A stretch of DNA of 64,000 nt from Engraulis encrasicolus (GCF_034702125.1 NC_085867.1:39723983-39787982), one strand, 5' to 3'. Counted from the first letter of the stretch, positions 45,966 through 59,000 are shown. Numbers and translations: made by a program. The notes: generated by a model from the sequence alone, not told the origin.

Positions 45966-46195
45966 TGTTCTCAGCCTTTTTTGAACAAACACCCCCTTGG
46001 CCTCATCACAAGCCTCCCAACGGCCCCATGACCACATTATAAGCCCGACAACGCCCCCCTTAGTATTAAAAAAATAAATGGACTAATGCACCCCAATGGC
46101 AACTAAGCATCGCCCCCTTTTAGCTGCATCCTTTTCAACGCCCCATAGAGCTCACCAACGCCCCCTGGGGGGCTGCACCGCCCACGTTGACAAAC
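45966..46195. mobile_element. hAT-like MITE, decayed
   Basis: GTTGTTCTCAGCCTTTTTTG and GCCCACGTTGACAAACACT are loosely inverted ends around a repeated AACG-CCCCC body. Confidence 0.5.
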
Positions 46196-46207
46196 ACTAG
46201 TCTAGAC

Positions 46208-46414
46208 CAGTGTTTCCCAACCAGGGGTACGTGTACCACTAGGGGTACGCGAGCACCCTGCAGGGGGTACTTGGAAAGATATTATTATTATACAAATGTA
46301 TGGAGCAGTCACATCAGGACAGAGAAAGTGATATAGAACATGAATTAGGGGGTACTCATGGCACAACTAAGAGGTTTAGGGGGTACGCGAGACAAAAAAG
46401 GTTGGGAAACACTG
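46208..46414. mobile_element. hAT-like MITE, CAGTGTTTCCCAACC ends
   Basis: Ends CAGTGTTTCCCAACCAGGGG and AAAAGGTTGGGAAACACTG are inverted. The flanks GTCTAGAC and GTCTAGAG are an 8-bp duplication with one mismatch. Sister copy at 37724. Confidence 0.92.
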
Positions 46415-46422
46415 GTCTAGAG

Positions 46423-47219
46423 ACTCCAGGACATCTTAATACGTCCCTCCCCCGCAATCATACCCTGGTATTTTAGATACGCCAATCATGCTGTATTTGA
46501 CAGCACTTAGTAGCTCTGGACTCCAGTTACATTTGACAGCCAGTGGAACTGGTTGAATCTTACTTTGTTCAAAATAAGCCAGAATGGACGAGACAGTATG
46601 TATGAAATTGCTGTTTTTCGTGAAAGGTTTCAGTCAAAACTGTTGATGAGGGGTGCATGTAAGGATAGAGGTGGGGGAATAAAATCAATACTGCACTGAT
46701 AGAGTCAGTTGAGGACACAGAGAATTGCTAATTAATTTAGAGCCCTGACAGCTATGTATCAATTATTTTTCCCTCCTATCATTTCCTGATGCTTTCAGCT
46801 ACGCAAATCTTCAGAAAAATGGTTTGTAGGCAAGCATATCCAAAGAGTAGTGGAGGGCACACACATCCAAGACAGAAACTTCAGCAAGTGGCAATCTTTT
46901 CAAATTCTTGAGTAGTAAAAGGGATTTACGTGCTGGTTGCAAATGACAAAGGCAAGCAGGCCTCCCATTACGAAAACATGATTGTTTTCTGGAGGTCAGG
47001 CAGAGGTAACACTTGCTTTTACACACATCAATGAAATACTGTAACCATTTTTTAGACTTCTCTGTGCACACATGAATCAATAGCCTCATCAGTTTGGTCT
47101 TCCTCCAAATTCTTCCTGGATGTTCCGCTAATATATTCCCTACCGCACCTGAGGAATCTCAGCATGGCCTCTCTGACCTCATCATAGAGGCATGTTGTAT
47201 GCACTGTACCTCTCATATA
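46423..47219. other. Intergenic, no gene recognised
   Basis: Unique-looking sequence with no supported ORF. Confidence 0.4.
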
Positions 47220-47227
47220 CTGTAGAC

Positions 47228-47559
47228 CAGTGGTTCTTAACCTGGGGTGCGGGCACCCTCTGGGCGTGATCCAGAGATTCCAGGGGGTGCACGGAATTTT
47301 GTTTGTGTAGAGGTTGTGACCAAAACTATACTTGCAAACATTATAATTAGGCAAATTAAGTCCAAATTAAACAAGTTTTGCTCCCCATTTAAAGTCAAGG
47401 AATTGATTCATGTCTCAAGCGAGAATCATTGTAAATAATCACTCATTTATCATCTTTTAGTGCATATACGCACTGATATAGAAGTTTGTGTTGGGGGTGC
47501 GCGGCTTGTCTTCGGCACAGGAAAGGGGGTGCGCTAAGAAAAAAGGTTAAGAACCACTG
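47228..47559. mobile_element. hAT-like MITE, CAGTGGTTCTTAACC ends
   Basis: Ends CAGTGGTTCTTAACCTGGGG and AAAAGGTTAAGAACCACTG are inverted. A perfect 8-bp duplication CTGTAGAC flanks it (47220-47227 and 47560-47567). Sister copy at 19950. Confidence 0.94.
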
Positions 47560-47567
47560 CTGTAGAC

Positions 47568-48385
47568 TATCATTTCCAATTCCCTCTTGCCAGTCCAAAA
47601 GATGATTCCAGGAATCCCTGTGGTTTTCTTCAGCTCTCAACACGTTCTCATTGATGAGTCGATTGCAGAGAGATGGCAAACCTGAAACAAGCCCCACAAA
47701 AACAATCAAATCACTGAAGAAGCAGATTGTCATTAAAGATCATCTTGAGCAAGTGTTTCTGTTTCTCATGACATAAAGCACCATGTCTGATGTACTGTAT
47801 AATAGGTTATGCTACACCCTTGGATTTGAACAATCAACACAAAGACGTACCGTAGCTATCTCATTTTGCCATTGTGCAGGTAGTATGTCTTTTTCTTTTG
47901 GAATGCCTTTTGTTTTTTATGCTCTTTATTTTTGCTGCTTAGTTTGACCATGTCTTGCTTCTAGCAATTTCTTATTATTGGATTTTAGTTTTTGTTGGAC
48001 ACTGTGCAACACTTTGGCCAATTGTCACTGTTTTAAATGTGCTAAGAAATTAAACTCATGCTACTGACGTCCGTCGGTCTGTCTGTTTGTCTGTCTGTCT
48101 GTCGGTCTGTATGTCCGTCTGAAACGCATTCTTAAATTGTTATGCCCTCCTGTGTCCACAAGGTGGCAGACAGTGCATAGATGGGCACATCTTTGTCCGC
48201 CTGTCGCACTTGTTATTAATTTAATTACTGTTTCATAACTATTTTATAGAAAATATATTTTTTATATTATATATTATATTATATAATATTTTATTTCCCT
48301 GTGTTAGCCTTATTATCCATAACGCATTACACTTACAGTTCCAAGAAGTATGTCCACCCACCCTGTTCACCTTGTTCCTCTGCAT
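47568..48385. other. Intergenic with (GTCT)n at 48070-48123
   Basis: A short imperfect GTCT/GTCG repeat lies at 48070-48123, followed by CACAAGGTGGCAGACAGTG, a word often seen in fish repeats. Nothing else was recognised. Confidence 0.45.
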
Positions 48386-48639
48386 CAGAGGTGGGCAAAC
48401 TCAGGCCCGGGGTGCCACATGCGGCCCGCAGAGCCTTTTAAAAGAAAGACAAGTTTTAAATCCAAATTCATATGGTTACTTAAAAAAAAACTAGAAAGGG
48501 GTCTTGCATAGGCCGATTTAAGATTACCATTGTCTTGTCCTCAAATTCTGTTTGACACGGCCAACTGCCTGTGACATCTCCTTGGGTCAATATTCTACAC
48601 TCAATGTGGCCCTTGGGCAAAAATAATTGCCCACCCCTG
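48386..48639. mobile_element. hAT-like MITE, CAGAGGTGGGCAAAC ends
   Basis: Ends CAGAGGTGGGCAAACTCAGG and AATTGCCCACCCCTG are inverted. The flanks CTCTGCAT and CTCTGCAG are an 8-bp duplication with one mismatch. The body has CACATGCGGCCCGCAGAG. Confidence 0.9.
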
Positions 48640-49239
48640 CTCTGCAGCAGCTGCATGCCCACCTTGCTTGGGGTGTTTAATGGATTTCTGCTGGTGCCTT
48701 CATCTGTGTCTTGAATCCAAGTCAGTCTGGTGGTGTGATATTACAGCACTTTAGAAGAAGGAAGAGGTGGTGAGTATAATATGTGAGATTCCATTTCAAG
48801 CGCAGTGTGTTACCCTGAATCAATTAGCTTCATTCACCCAGGGGTTAACCAGGGGTCATTATCTGACTAAATAAATAAATACTACTAGCTACTAGCTACA
48901 CAGCAGCACAAAATACAATTCAATAGGCCTACAACATTCAGAACGCAACAAGATTCCGAAATAAGATGAGCAGATTGATTATTAGCCTGCATGGGAATTC
49001 CCAGGCTAAAGGCAGGACAACCTAATGTCGAAACTGAAAAAAACTAGCCTACATCAGGAAAAAAGAAAACACAGCCAAACCGCCTCCAAGTGAATTAATT
49101 AAGCCGTGGGGATGCCACAGACTCGTATAGGGGCACTGAACGGTTTTTGTAGACCCAAGGTATAACTCTTAAAAAAAGAAATCGCAGGTGATTATTAATA
49201 AATAAATGTTGTCACGATATGCCAACCGCTCACGTTGAC

Positions 49240-49436
49240 TGAGGGGAGGGGACTATTCGCACACATTTAAATGTTGAGGCAGCGCGGGAGAATATAGGCT
49301 AGAGGAGAGTCTTGTGAAGGGAGGGAGACGGGAGCTATGCAGGCGTGCGCAACAAGCTCTGAGACTGAATTTCTGTCACTTGTAAATAGCCTACATCTTT
49401 GATTCTGCTGGATATTTAAATAAGCAGTAGAGCACG
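49240..49436 (+). promoter_or_regulatory. Possible promoter and non-coding first exon of npffr2
   Basis: A locally GC-rich patch (GAGGGGAGGGGACTATTCGC, GGAGGGAGACGGGAGC, GCAGGCGTGCGCAAC) stands out from AT-rich surroundings. It carries GAATATAGG and CATTTAAATG as weak TATA-like words and ends in an excellent donor, ACG/GTAAGA, at 49437. The next + strand coding exon is npffr2 at 63208, preceded by an acceptor-like TTGCTTTCAAG. The link to npffr2 is inference only. Confidence 0.3.
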
Positions 49437-49492
49437 GTAAGATTTACAGATTTGTTACAATTTGCTAGCATTAAATATTTTGGAAATAATTA

Positions 49493-49494
<2 letters not shown>

Positions 49495-49545
<51 letters not shown>
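49495..49545 (+). repeat. (CT)n microsatellite
   Basis: About 25 CT units. Confidence 0.98.
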
Positions 49546-49550
<5 letters not shown>

Positions 49551-50454
49551 ATGTATTATGGTGATTATACTCTGTTTCACGAAGCTACATTTTATGTGGC
49601 TGTTCAAGCTTATGCATTTGAAAAAATGAATAGCCTATAAGTGCAAAATGTTTCATGAATGTAGGCCTACTATTGTCATAGTAAAGTGGATTTATGTTTG
49701 TGTACTGGAATGCTCTCTGACTTGTTTAAAACGTGATGTGTAACATGGTCAAATGGAAATGATAAAGGGGATAAATGGGTTAAAATAGGTAATGCAGCAA
49801 CACTTCTACATTTGCTCTTTCTGTTTAGACATGGGACCACCATCCATAATCTGTAACAAGGAGAGGTTTGTAAACATTTTAATTGAATGGGCTGAGAGGC
49901 TGCTGTCCTAAATTGGCACCATGTATCTTCTGCAAGTGGCCAGAAGCACCCTTCAGCACATGACAGCAGCCATCTAATTATACCACACATTAAAATAAAT
50001 GACTTCTCTGAGGAAGAATTCATGGCAGAGGTGGTGGGACAGTGTAAAGGTTAGTGATCTCTAGGGTAGGAGCTCTGCATTGAATAATGAAGATTGTGTG
50101 ATTGCACCCGTAACATTTGCTTTATACACGAGTGGACATTTAACGCCTGAATGGCTGATGTGATGAAAGGAGACACTTTCTTTAAAAGCTGTGCTTTGTT
50201 ACCGTGCCGAGATGAAAAGAGAAAAAGATGCATGCGGCTTGCATGACAGCACACTGAATCCTAATGATTCACTTTAACTGTGACTTAGCTTAAATTAAGT
50301 GGCATGTAGCCTCTAAACAAGGCAGCTGAGAGAAACAGCCGTTCACATGATCTCGAGATGAAACATTGGCTAACGGAATGACACTGGTGGTGTCACAACC
50401 TCGACACACAGAACATAGAAAGGTATTTCTGTCAAAGATACATATATACACTAA
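49546..50454. other. Intergenic (or npffr2 first intron), no gene recognised
   Basis: Unique-looking sequence, no element identified. Confidence 0.4.
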
Positions 50455-50605
50455 AGTACAGCTTTGGCTTAGCCCTGGACAAAGTCATATGAAAGACCCC
50501 TCCACCCCACTCAACACATACACTACAATAAAAAGGGGACTTAATTCTGGTCCTCTCCTCTCCCTGGGCCCGGGACAGCTGACCCATTTGTCTCCCCTGT
50601 CCTCT
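50455..50605. mobile_element. hAT-like MITE, CAGGGCCGCTGACAG family, partial
   Basis: Contains CAGCTTTGGCTTAGCCC, GGACAAAGTCATATGAAAG, CCCGGGACAGCTGACCC and CATTTGTCTCCCC, as in the copies at 43853 and 54285. The ends are lost. Confidence 0.55.
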
Positions 50606-50800
50606 TCCCTCCCTACATGTATGTAATTGAGGCAGATCTCTCAGGCTTTTCCATTTTTTACGCTGTTCGGTTGGTGTGAAGATGCTGTGGAAGAATGAGT
50701 GGCACAGATTGAAATGAGAAATGATAATGAGCAGTTGTGTCATTCTGGCAGGGCCGGTCTTGGCAGATATGTCCATTACTGACCACTGCTAGTAATAGAG

Positions 50801-50995
50801 CAGAGGTTCTCAAAGTGGGGTCTGTGAAAAAGTTTTTTACAATGTAATACATGACATTGCTACAGCACTAGGCTCACATAGTAAAAGAAAATGTGAAAAA
50901 AATCCTACAGGGGACCCATTAACATGGTTATTCAATTTGGGGTCTGATTATGAGGGGGTCCATGGAAATGTTCCTGCTCCATTTGAGTTCCCCTG
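50801..50995. mobile_element. hAT-like MITE, CAGAGGTTCTCAAAG ends
   Basis: CAGAGGTTCTCAAAGTGGGG and TTTGAGTTCCCCTG are imperfect inverted ends. The target duplication is not clear (TAATAGAG versus CTCAGAGA). Confidence 0.6.
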
Positions 50996-51551
50996 CTCAG
51001 AGAGGTTAGAGAATCCCTGGTAGACCAGGCCAGTGCAGGGGCCTCCATCAGAGGAACGAGGTCTCGCAATAGTTGACTGCAAATGTAGGTTTAAATTAAA
51101 GGCCAAGTACACTATTACTGTCTCTGTTATTTGGCTAATTTGAATTTTGTGTCAAATGACTTTACATAATGACCCTCTATGGGCATGTCCAAATCTGTTA
51201 TTAAAATCACCCTTAACATGTTCTTAAAAACACCCTGAGCAAGGTCAAGGGGCAATATTCCTGGCAGTAGTCAAACTTCAATGAGTCAACAAGACAAAGC
51301 AATATACAGCAACATACCCTGCCCAAATTAAATTGTTTTTTGAAAGACAAATGCCTTGAAATGAATGGTCCCCGCCTTGGCAAAGTCGCTCAAAGGAAAG
51401 AAAAAAAACATTCACGCATGCATTGATAGGATAATTGATTTGAATTGGTCTGTGGTTACATAATGATCATCAGGTCATCCATTCTAAAATGTGCAAATAC
51501 ACTGAATGCATTTGACAAACAGAAAGTGAGCAAGCGAGATAGCGCTCAGTG

Positions 51552-51555
<4 letters not shown>

Positions 51556-51625
<70 letters not shown>
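51556..51625 (+). repeat. (GA)n microsatellite
   Basis: About 35 GA units. Confidence 0.98.
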
Positions 51626-51631
<6 letters not shown>

Positions 51632-52341
51632 AAATGTCTCCATGCTCAGTTGCATCGACTTGGCTGCTGTTATGCCTTTCATAAACACTTTCAGAGCTTC
51701 TGCACATAACCTGTAGTGTCATTCTGATTCTGACCAACTCAACAAAATACACCAGGCTGCCCGTCATGTATTCATAGCGTAACTACAGAGTGGCAGCCAA
51801 GCATCACTTCTGTTGCAGACGTAGGACTTAATGAAGTCTTTCTATTTCACAGAATTCAAATAATGATAGTCTTCCAGCCACAAGTAAATATAGTAATGCT
51901 ATGCATTTCTTATAACCTACATGTTTCTTATTATTATTGTTACTGTTAATTATCAGGGGGCCTCCTTCACCTGTTATGCTTAGGGCCTCCAAAACCTCAG
52001 CAGCGGCCCTGGTACATCCCGTACATCTGGCCATGATTGCATCTGGGCATATTGGAATATATTATACATATTCAGCAACTTATAGGAGATTTTTTTAAAG
52101 GAAGTTCAGTACACGTATTCACACCTATACATTTTAATTGTTTGTACTACTGCCAAAAGATGACAAGGGTTGTGTTGTGTTTTATTCAGCAGATGGGTTT
52201 AAAGAAATACATTCGTCACAGTGTGTACGCTAATTAATGTTGCAAAAAATATATACGTTTGGCCATGACTTTGGCTGAGTGAATCTGCGGCATAACTTCT
52301 CTTTCCCGGCCTATAAATAGGATGAAATGATTAAATTCAAT

Positions 52342-52625
52342 CTCAGTAGCTATATGGCAAGTGGGAATTACAAATGAGAATCTTTTGCTGTTTTTGGCAA
52401 TTTAAATATTACAGTGTCAATCCACTGGCACTCCTATGAAGGATGTGGTCTAATGAAATCTTGATGGCTGTGGCAAGTGGGAATTACAAAAAGGAATCAT
52501 CATCTTGGTTTCTATTGAAATATTACGTGCCTACTGTAGTAGTCCTCCTATGAAGCATTGATATGAATTAAATCTTGGTTGCTAAACAACAAGCAGTGGG
52601 AGTCACAAATGGGAATCATTGGCTG
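52342..52625 (+). repeat. Three diverged tandem units of about 115 bp
   Basis: GCAAGTGGGAATTACAAATG..GAATC recurs at about 52358, 52472 (GCAAGTGGGAATTACAAAAA) and 52590 (GCAGTGGGAGTCACAAATG). Each is preceded by a TGAAATCTTGATGGCT-like block and followed by CTCCTATGAA. Confidence 0.7.
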
Positions 52626-54276
52626 GTTAATTATCATTACATAATAACGGACATGTTTCTCACATGTTTAGTTTCGCTTATTGAAGATACATTGCAGAAA
52701 GGTGGATGACTAAAAAATTGTGTCCACATGTCGTAGGCTACGTGTATTAGACATTGAGGCTGCTTTTTGGTTGGATGGTACTGTAGCTGGCCAAAAACAT
52801 CACCTTTTCCAGTTGTGGAAAAGACAGTTGGTTTAGTCTACTCTACAGACTGGTGCCTTATCTCCCAACGAGGTGTCAACAACAGCAACAACACATACTC
52901 TATATGTTGTTGTTTGTTGGTGTTCCCTGAGGCAGTGTGAAGACAGTACAGGCAGAGGTGTTGAGATGTGTCCACACTCCGCACCATAACACAGCCCAAG
53001 TGGGTGCATTGTGGTATGATTCATAGCAATTAAGTGCTTGAGATTCTCAGCGCAAATGCTACAGATCGGAGGAGACAGCCAGGGTAGAATCACATCCTGC
53101 AGATAGTGTGCATATCAAACCAGTCATTTCCCACTCTGATGTTTCACATGTCATTGTTATGTTGTTGAACAGGCCACTTCACCAAAGTTGGAGAATCCTT
53201 GACTTCTGACAGTACAGCATGGCCTCTGCAGCCTCATTCAGTGGAGGCATTTTGGTGAGGCCGTTCACAAACACAAGCACAATTCATGTTGTGCTACGTG
53301 TGGAAACCACACGAGCAGTGAGGGGCGATGTGGATTCAGAAGTTAGAACCTAAATGCCAAATGACCTAGTTGTACCTGTTCAATTGCCCTGTTTGGACAG
53401 GTAAAACCAAAATATTTGGAATATGTGGCACTGGATTGTATGTTGAAAACAAAGTTATGCTAGCAACTTTGATGTAATGGTAAGTAAATTGGACTTGAGA
53501 TTGCAGAAGGGCAGATTCTGATTACCATACCATAAGGAGACTTACATATATGAAAGGAGGATAGTCGAGTGTCAACAGTGGCTTTTTCCATTTTCACCTG
53601 GCTGAAGTCCATTGTGGATAAAACCATCAGATACTGTAATGCAGTCAGGTAGTGGGTTGCTTTATCCATGCTTTATGTGGTGTACTATCCACTTACTGTA
53701 TCTGTTGACTAACATGGCATAAAATCAACATTATCACTGAGAATTACTTGCCAGCTAAGCTTACTTTTACATCCTCTTTGGTAGAAAATTAAACATGTTC
53801 TCATGTTCTGTATAAAAAAGAAAGAAAAGACAATCCAAAGCATGCAGTGAATAACGCCTGTTATCAATATACTGGCTATTATCTGCTGCTGTGTACCTTT
53901 CTCTTACACTGAACAGGAGAGGTTTTATTCTGAGACAAATTAATGACCCGGATGATTATGGGTTTGCTTGCGTATGCTCGTAGAATCACTAACCAGTTAG
54001 TACAGTGGCAGACTGGGCTTAGTTGATGCTATTCCTCTTTTTTTATAAAGGGAAATTGACCTTGGCTAATACGTATGTGTCAGGCTTGATATGATGCATG
54101 CGTACCATGCAGAGTGTGAGCATCCTTTGGTGCCCCTATACATCACCACCCAGCAACCCTCTCACTGCACTCTCACCGTCACTCACAACTCCAGTCAACT
54201 GATTGTACTTGAGATGTCAGAGGCACTTACAGGGTTGATAATTCAGTCAGTGAGGGAAAGAGAAAACCCCTTGGCA
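52626..54276. other. Intergenic, no gene recognised
   Basis: No ORF with a family motif and no clear repeat. Confidence 0.4.
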
Positions 54277-54284
54277 CCAGTAAG

Positions 54285-54424
54285 CAGGGCCGCTGACATC
54301 CTTATCCGAGCCGGGACAAAGTAACCTGAAAACCCCTCCTCACCCAATACATATAATGTAAGGAGGACCCAGTTTTGGGACCCGAGACAACTGACCCCTT
54401 TGTCCGCCTCTGTCAGCTTCCCTG
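54285..54424. mobile_element. hAT-like MITE, CAGGGCCGCTGACA family, intact ends
   Basis: CAGGGCCGCTGACATCC and GTCAGCTTCCCTG are inverted ends with a perfect 8-bp duplication CCAGTAAG at 54277-54284 and 54425-54432. This copy defines the family's ends. Confidence 0.9.
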
Positions 54425-54704
54425 CCAGTAAGTGAATGTGGATGGAGAAGGAAGGACACCCCCGGCCCTTCCCTTTCCTGGCCTGGCCTTGCCTTGCCTT
54501 GCTTTCTAAAGCGAGCAGGTCTTATCAGTCAGCTCCAAGCCTCTGGTCTTCAGAGGGTCTTTTAAGTCAATGCTAATCTCCACACTAAGCTCCCTCTGGA
54601 TGCGTCTGAAACACTGATTGTGCTCGCTAATGCCACTCTTTACATGGGTACCCCCCAGACATCACACAAACATTTCCTGTGTGTGCGTCCGTGCGCGCGC
54701 ATGG

Positions 54705-54706
<2 letters not shown>

Positions 54707-54767
<61 letters not shown>

Positions 54768-54783
54768 TGCGTGCGTGTGTGTG
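54707..54783 (+). repeat. (GT)n then (GTGC)n
   Basis: About 20 GT units followed by about seven GTGC units. Confidence 0.97.
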
Positions 54784-56250
54784 CTGCTTGACTGGTTTGA
54801 GTGTTTTCATTGAATGTAATGTGCTGTTCTTAGAGGAGGCTGACACTTTCAAGCCTGATTGAGCACTTCCAGTATCCAAAGCCCTATGAGATGTTGAGTA
54901 TTTTGCCATGAGTTCTCCTAAGAGATTTGCCATTACTGTATACAGTGCATTGTCTCAAAATCTCATATACATATGTCCTTATGTGGCTTAATGTGCCAAA
55001 ATGCTTCCTTTTGGTCAAGTCAATATCTAGGCAGGAGGACAGATGACAGGGGGATATTATGTGAGTTTGAGGAATTGATTTGCACCCAACAGTTTTTGCA
55101 GCCTTCTAAGATCACCTCAGCCTCACCATGCAGAAGGAAGAGAACATGTTAGCCATTCAAAAAATGCTGCACTGGGTATTTAGTTCACAGGGATTATCAT
55201 GGATCTTATAGAGTAGTTCATAGTATGGTACAATCAGCAGCTCGAATTCAACGAATTTTGCAGAGATCACAACTGGTGAGGTGTGGTCAGGACAGGCTAG
55301 CTGAGCCATGTATAAAATGTATCTAATTACTGTATGAGGTAAACACCTGGGGAGGCCGTTCTTTGTGTAAAACGCTAGGAAGGCTCTACCGTACGTAGGG
55401 TTCCCCCCCAGCACTTAAAGGCTGAGGTGGCCACCTCAACAACAACCACCTACCACCTTGACTATATCTGCAGAAAACATTTTGAATTGTAAATGTTATT
55501 TTTGCATTAACGAAACATTGTATAAGCTTTTAGAGGTTTTCATATTTCATATGAAACTGCACAGCATTGCTTTTCCAATGATGACAGTCATATGTCTCTG
55601 ATACTGCCTCACCCACACCACGTTTTCTGTGGAAAGCACTGGGCTATATATTTATGGTTTTGCAGAATAAGAAAGTAACGCTTGTGACTTTGAGCTCATT
55701 CTATAAAGCATAGACAAACTAAATCCTCAGTCCCAATCTGGATCGTGCTGTGCTGAACCCTATTTTACTGAAACTTTGATTGCATTAATAATATCACACT
55801 CTTTCTCCTAGGGAGGTAATCACACAAAAAAATCCCCAAGTTTGAATGTGAACGCTTCACTATGGGACTGAAGAATGGCAATTAAAAAAGTAGAGAACAA
55901 TTTCCGGATGGTTCGGTGACAGGTTTTCAATGAAAGGTTTTCAGGCTGATTGAACATACTTAATAAGGGTTGTGATCTTGTGAAAACTGTTATTTCGATT
56001 TAATTATCATAATTTCATATAACAAGAACATAATGGGATATTAATTATAATCACATTTAGAGACTGAGTATGTTTTATAGGCTATGAAGGAAATGAAAGC
56101 CTTGAAAACCCATACACGGTGAACTGATACTATAGTACTTCACTGCATCGCTTCCGTTACACAGAGTGTACAATGAAAGGCTGTTGTGTTCTGCCAGGTA
56201 AGAATGTGCACACGCAGAAATGAAGGTCCACGTACGAAGGTCCACGTACT
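54784..56250. other. Intergenic, no gene recognised
   Basis: AT-rich, unique-looking. Confidence 0.4.
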
Positions 56251-56251
56251 T

Positions 56252-56641
56252 CAATAGTGGTTCAATCGTGAGGGCATTGCACTGCCCTTACGATTTGATT
56301 CGATTATGATTCGGGAGGTTTCGATTAGATTCAATTCTACAATGCATTGCAATGCATTACATTTCTACTGAAAGCAAAGCAAATGTTTCATCAGTCAAGT
56401 AGTTAGATACTGAGAAACATTTTATTGGCTGTTTTCTGTATCAGTCTTGCAGTTTTCAATGCTTTTAAGTGCTTTTATTTGATTTAACATTCATTTGCTC
56501 CCGAAATATCCACGGAAGACATTGAAACTTAAAAAAATTGGCGCATCAATTATGGAACTTGCTGCATTAAATTGAATTGTCCATGCCCTGCATTGCATTG
56601 CATTGCCAAATCAATTATTGTTGACACCACTATTCAATAGC
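56252..56641. mobile_element. Possible decayed MITE, CAATAGTGGTTCAAT end
   Basis: CAATAGTGGTTCAATCG near 56252 and GACACCACTATTCAATAG near 56623 are loosely inverted, with TTCGATT and GCATTGCATT repeats between. Confidence 0.4.
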
Positions 56642-57490
56642 ATACTGTACCTCCAAGTGCAAACCTGCTCCTTCAGCGTGTACAATGTCCCTTTGTATGA
56701 ATATACCGTACAGTAGTTATTCAAGGAAGGTTATACAAGGTAGGCCTAATTCCATAGCAGCCGACAGTTTCACCTTGACTTGTTCATGCCAGACCATATC
56801 ACAACTGAGATACAGTGAGGTCTGGTTTACAATTGCCAATGGCTGCCAAAGGCCTTCACCAACACAGTATATTACTTAGTGTATACAACACAGTTGTATT
56901 CAAGCAAACTGCAAGCTTCCATTTGTCAGGTAGTGTCATCATCTTTCCTCCCCTCCCCGCTCTTGGATTGGCTCCCTACCTCAGATTAATGCTTTGGGAC
57001 GAGCATCCATACTGTCTTTCAGATCGGAACGATTGTGCAAAGCAGCATGGGATTTCCCAGGCTAAGTTTCATCCACTTGGTGCAGACAATCATGTCTCTC
57101 TGTTGGCTGGCTTTCTGTCTTTTTCTTCCCACACATTCTGAATTAAATTAATGGTAAAATCAAAGTATTTTATCGCTCAGCTACAGTCACGGGATAAGGA
57201 TCTCCTAAATAACGTAAAAAATAAAAATCTAGTTAGAGTGCTATAAATTATTACCATTGGCCTTTTTGTGCTTCTTATAATGAGTTATCGATCCTCCTCA
57301 TTGCATCCATCCATCCCCATGCAGGCGGAAAAACCCTCATAATCTATTAAGATCTCGGTTCATATAAGCCTAAAGAAACTCCAATACACAGAAGCATCAG
57401 TAGACGGATGCAATGTGTCTTGAACTGACACAAACTGTATCATTGAGAACCCTGCCTTCCACATTTTTAGTCCATGGGCCAGAGCAGAAG
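56642..57490. other. Intergenic, no gene recognised
   Basis: The frame at 56815-57141 is open for 108 codons but shows no motif. Confidence 0.35.
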
Positions 57491-57844
57491 TTGGTATCAC
57501 CTGGGTGGCAAAGTCTATGAATGTTTTTTGTAATCCTCCATGCCTGAGGGACATTATTTGGTATGATAGCCCTCTGGAAGTGGTAGCTTTGTTATATTTT
57601 TATTCACTTTTATAATGACACCCAGTGCATTTCGCAATACATGCCTATATATGGATGTAGGCGTATGCAAGTGTCTGTGATGATGGGATATACTTTTATT
57701 GATGTTACATCACATATAGACACCTTAGGGATTTTAAAAATGTACAGGTTTGATGGACAATGTACTTTCCTATGAATTATGTAAGTCAAAATGTATCCGT
57801 CGTACACTTTCAGCAATATAATGCAAGGTTAGATTGATGCAGAA

Positions 57845-59000
57845 GCCTGTAGGAGGGTGGGTCAAATCCTAAGACTTGCTATATCATGTCTGTAGAGTGT
57901 GGGTTTGCTAGTTTAATATAAAGTATACATCCATTTAGGCCAAAAACCCATAACTGTCTAATGGATTTCAATGGAAATCAATGCATTTCAATGTAATCCC
58001 AAACACATTACATAACTATGGTATAGAGGAATGTAGGAAGTTGGGAGATGTCACAATGCACATTATATCACATCTGGAGTGTGTAGACCTTGGAAAATAA
58101 ATGGATTAGATAGCTTAATAGAAATTACACAGTTATTTTATACCCACACCTCATGGCCGTCCATTAAAAATCAATGCATTTCAAAATACAATGTACTTTA
58201 CAGAACTTATGTACGGATAGAGGAAGTTGGGAGACCCCAGGGGAATAGGTTGGATTGCAACTTGCTATATCATATCTGGAGAGTGTGTGCTTTCAGAAAA
58301 TACATGGGTTTGATCGCCGAATATAAGGTATGTTGCTATTTTAGGCCTAGAACTCATAATTGTCCAATGGATTTGAATGAAAACCAATGCATTGCAATGT
58401 AATGCAAAGTATATTACAGAAATGTGTTGTAGAGGAATGTAGGAAATTGGGAGTTGTCCTAATGCATATTATATCACATCTAGAGTATGTAGACCTTTAG
58501 AAAGTATATGGACTAGATCAATGATTCTCAAACTTTAGGCCTGGGCCCACTGGTTGGCCCTTACTGTATTCCAAGTGGGACTTGAAATAATTTTCTAAAA
58601 ATCAAAATCACATTTGTTTGTAGTGTATGTTTTATTTTATTTTTTCAGTCAGTGATGAGCCCTGAAGAAGTATGAACATTTCAAGGGGACCCCGAGTTGG
58701 AATAGGTTGGGCACCCCTGGATTAGACAGTTTGATACACATTACAGAGTTATTTAGACCCAAACCTCATAGCCGTCCATTGGAAATCAAAGCATTTCCAG
58801 GTAATGCAAAGTGCATTACAGAACTAAGGTATAGCTCAATATAAGATGACAGATCTCTCAATGCACATTATATAGCTACTGTAGACCTTTGGAAAACAAA
58901 TGGGCTTGACATGCAAGTACAGTTATTTTAGACTGAAAACTCATCAAACTAGGCTATATTACAGAATGAAGGTAGGTCTAAAGTGTAACGGAGAAAACTG
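57845..59000 (+). repeat. Tandem units of about 185-220 bp, left arm
   Basis: Units share ordered blocks: GTAGGAAGTTGGGAG, GCACATTATATCACATCTGG, AGTGTGTAGACCTT, a TTTAG/AATAGA stretch, CCTCATGGCCGTCCATT or CCCATAACTGTCTAATGG, and AATCAATGCATTTCAATG. Spacing between anchors is 184, 185, 221 and, after removing the MITE, about 193 bases. Confidence 0.75.
58519..58719. mobile_element. hAT-like MITE inside the foldback's left arm
   Basis: CAATGATTCTCAAACTTTAGG and TTGGGCACCCCTG are loose inverted ends. The flanks GACTAGAT and GATTAGAC agree at six of eight bases. The surrounding tandem units resume on both sides. Confidence 0.55.

Noticed and set aside
56815..57141. 108-codon open frame as a gene
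   Set aside because: No motif, no acceptor or donor in register, and AT-rich flanks.
57845..59000. CRISPR-like array
   Set aside because: Units are about 185-220 bp, diverged and mirrored in the opposite arm, in a vertebrate genome; there are no short identical repeats with unique spacers.
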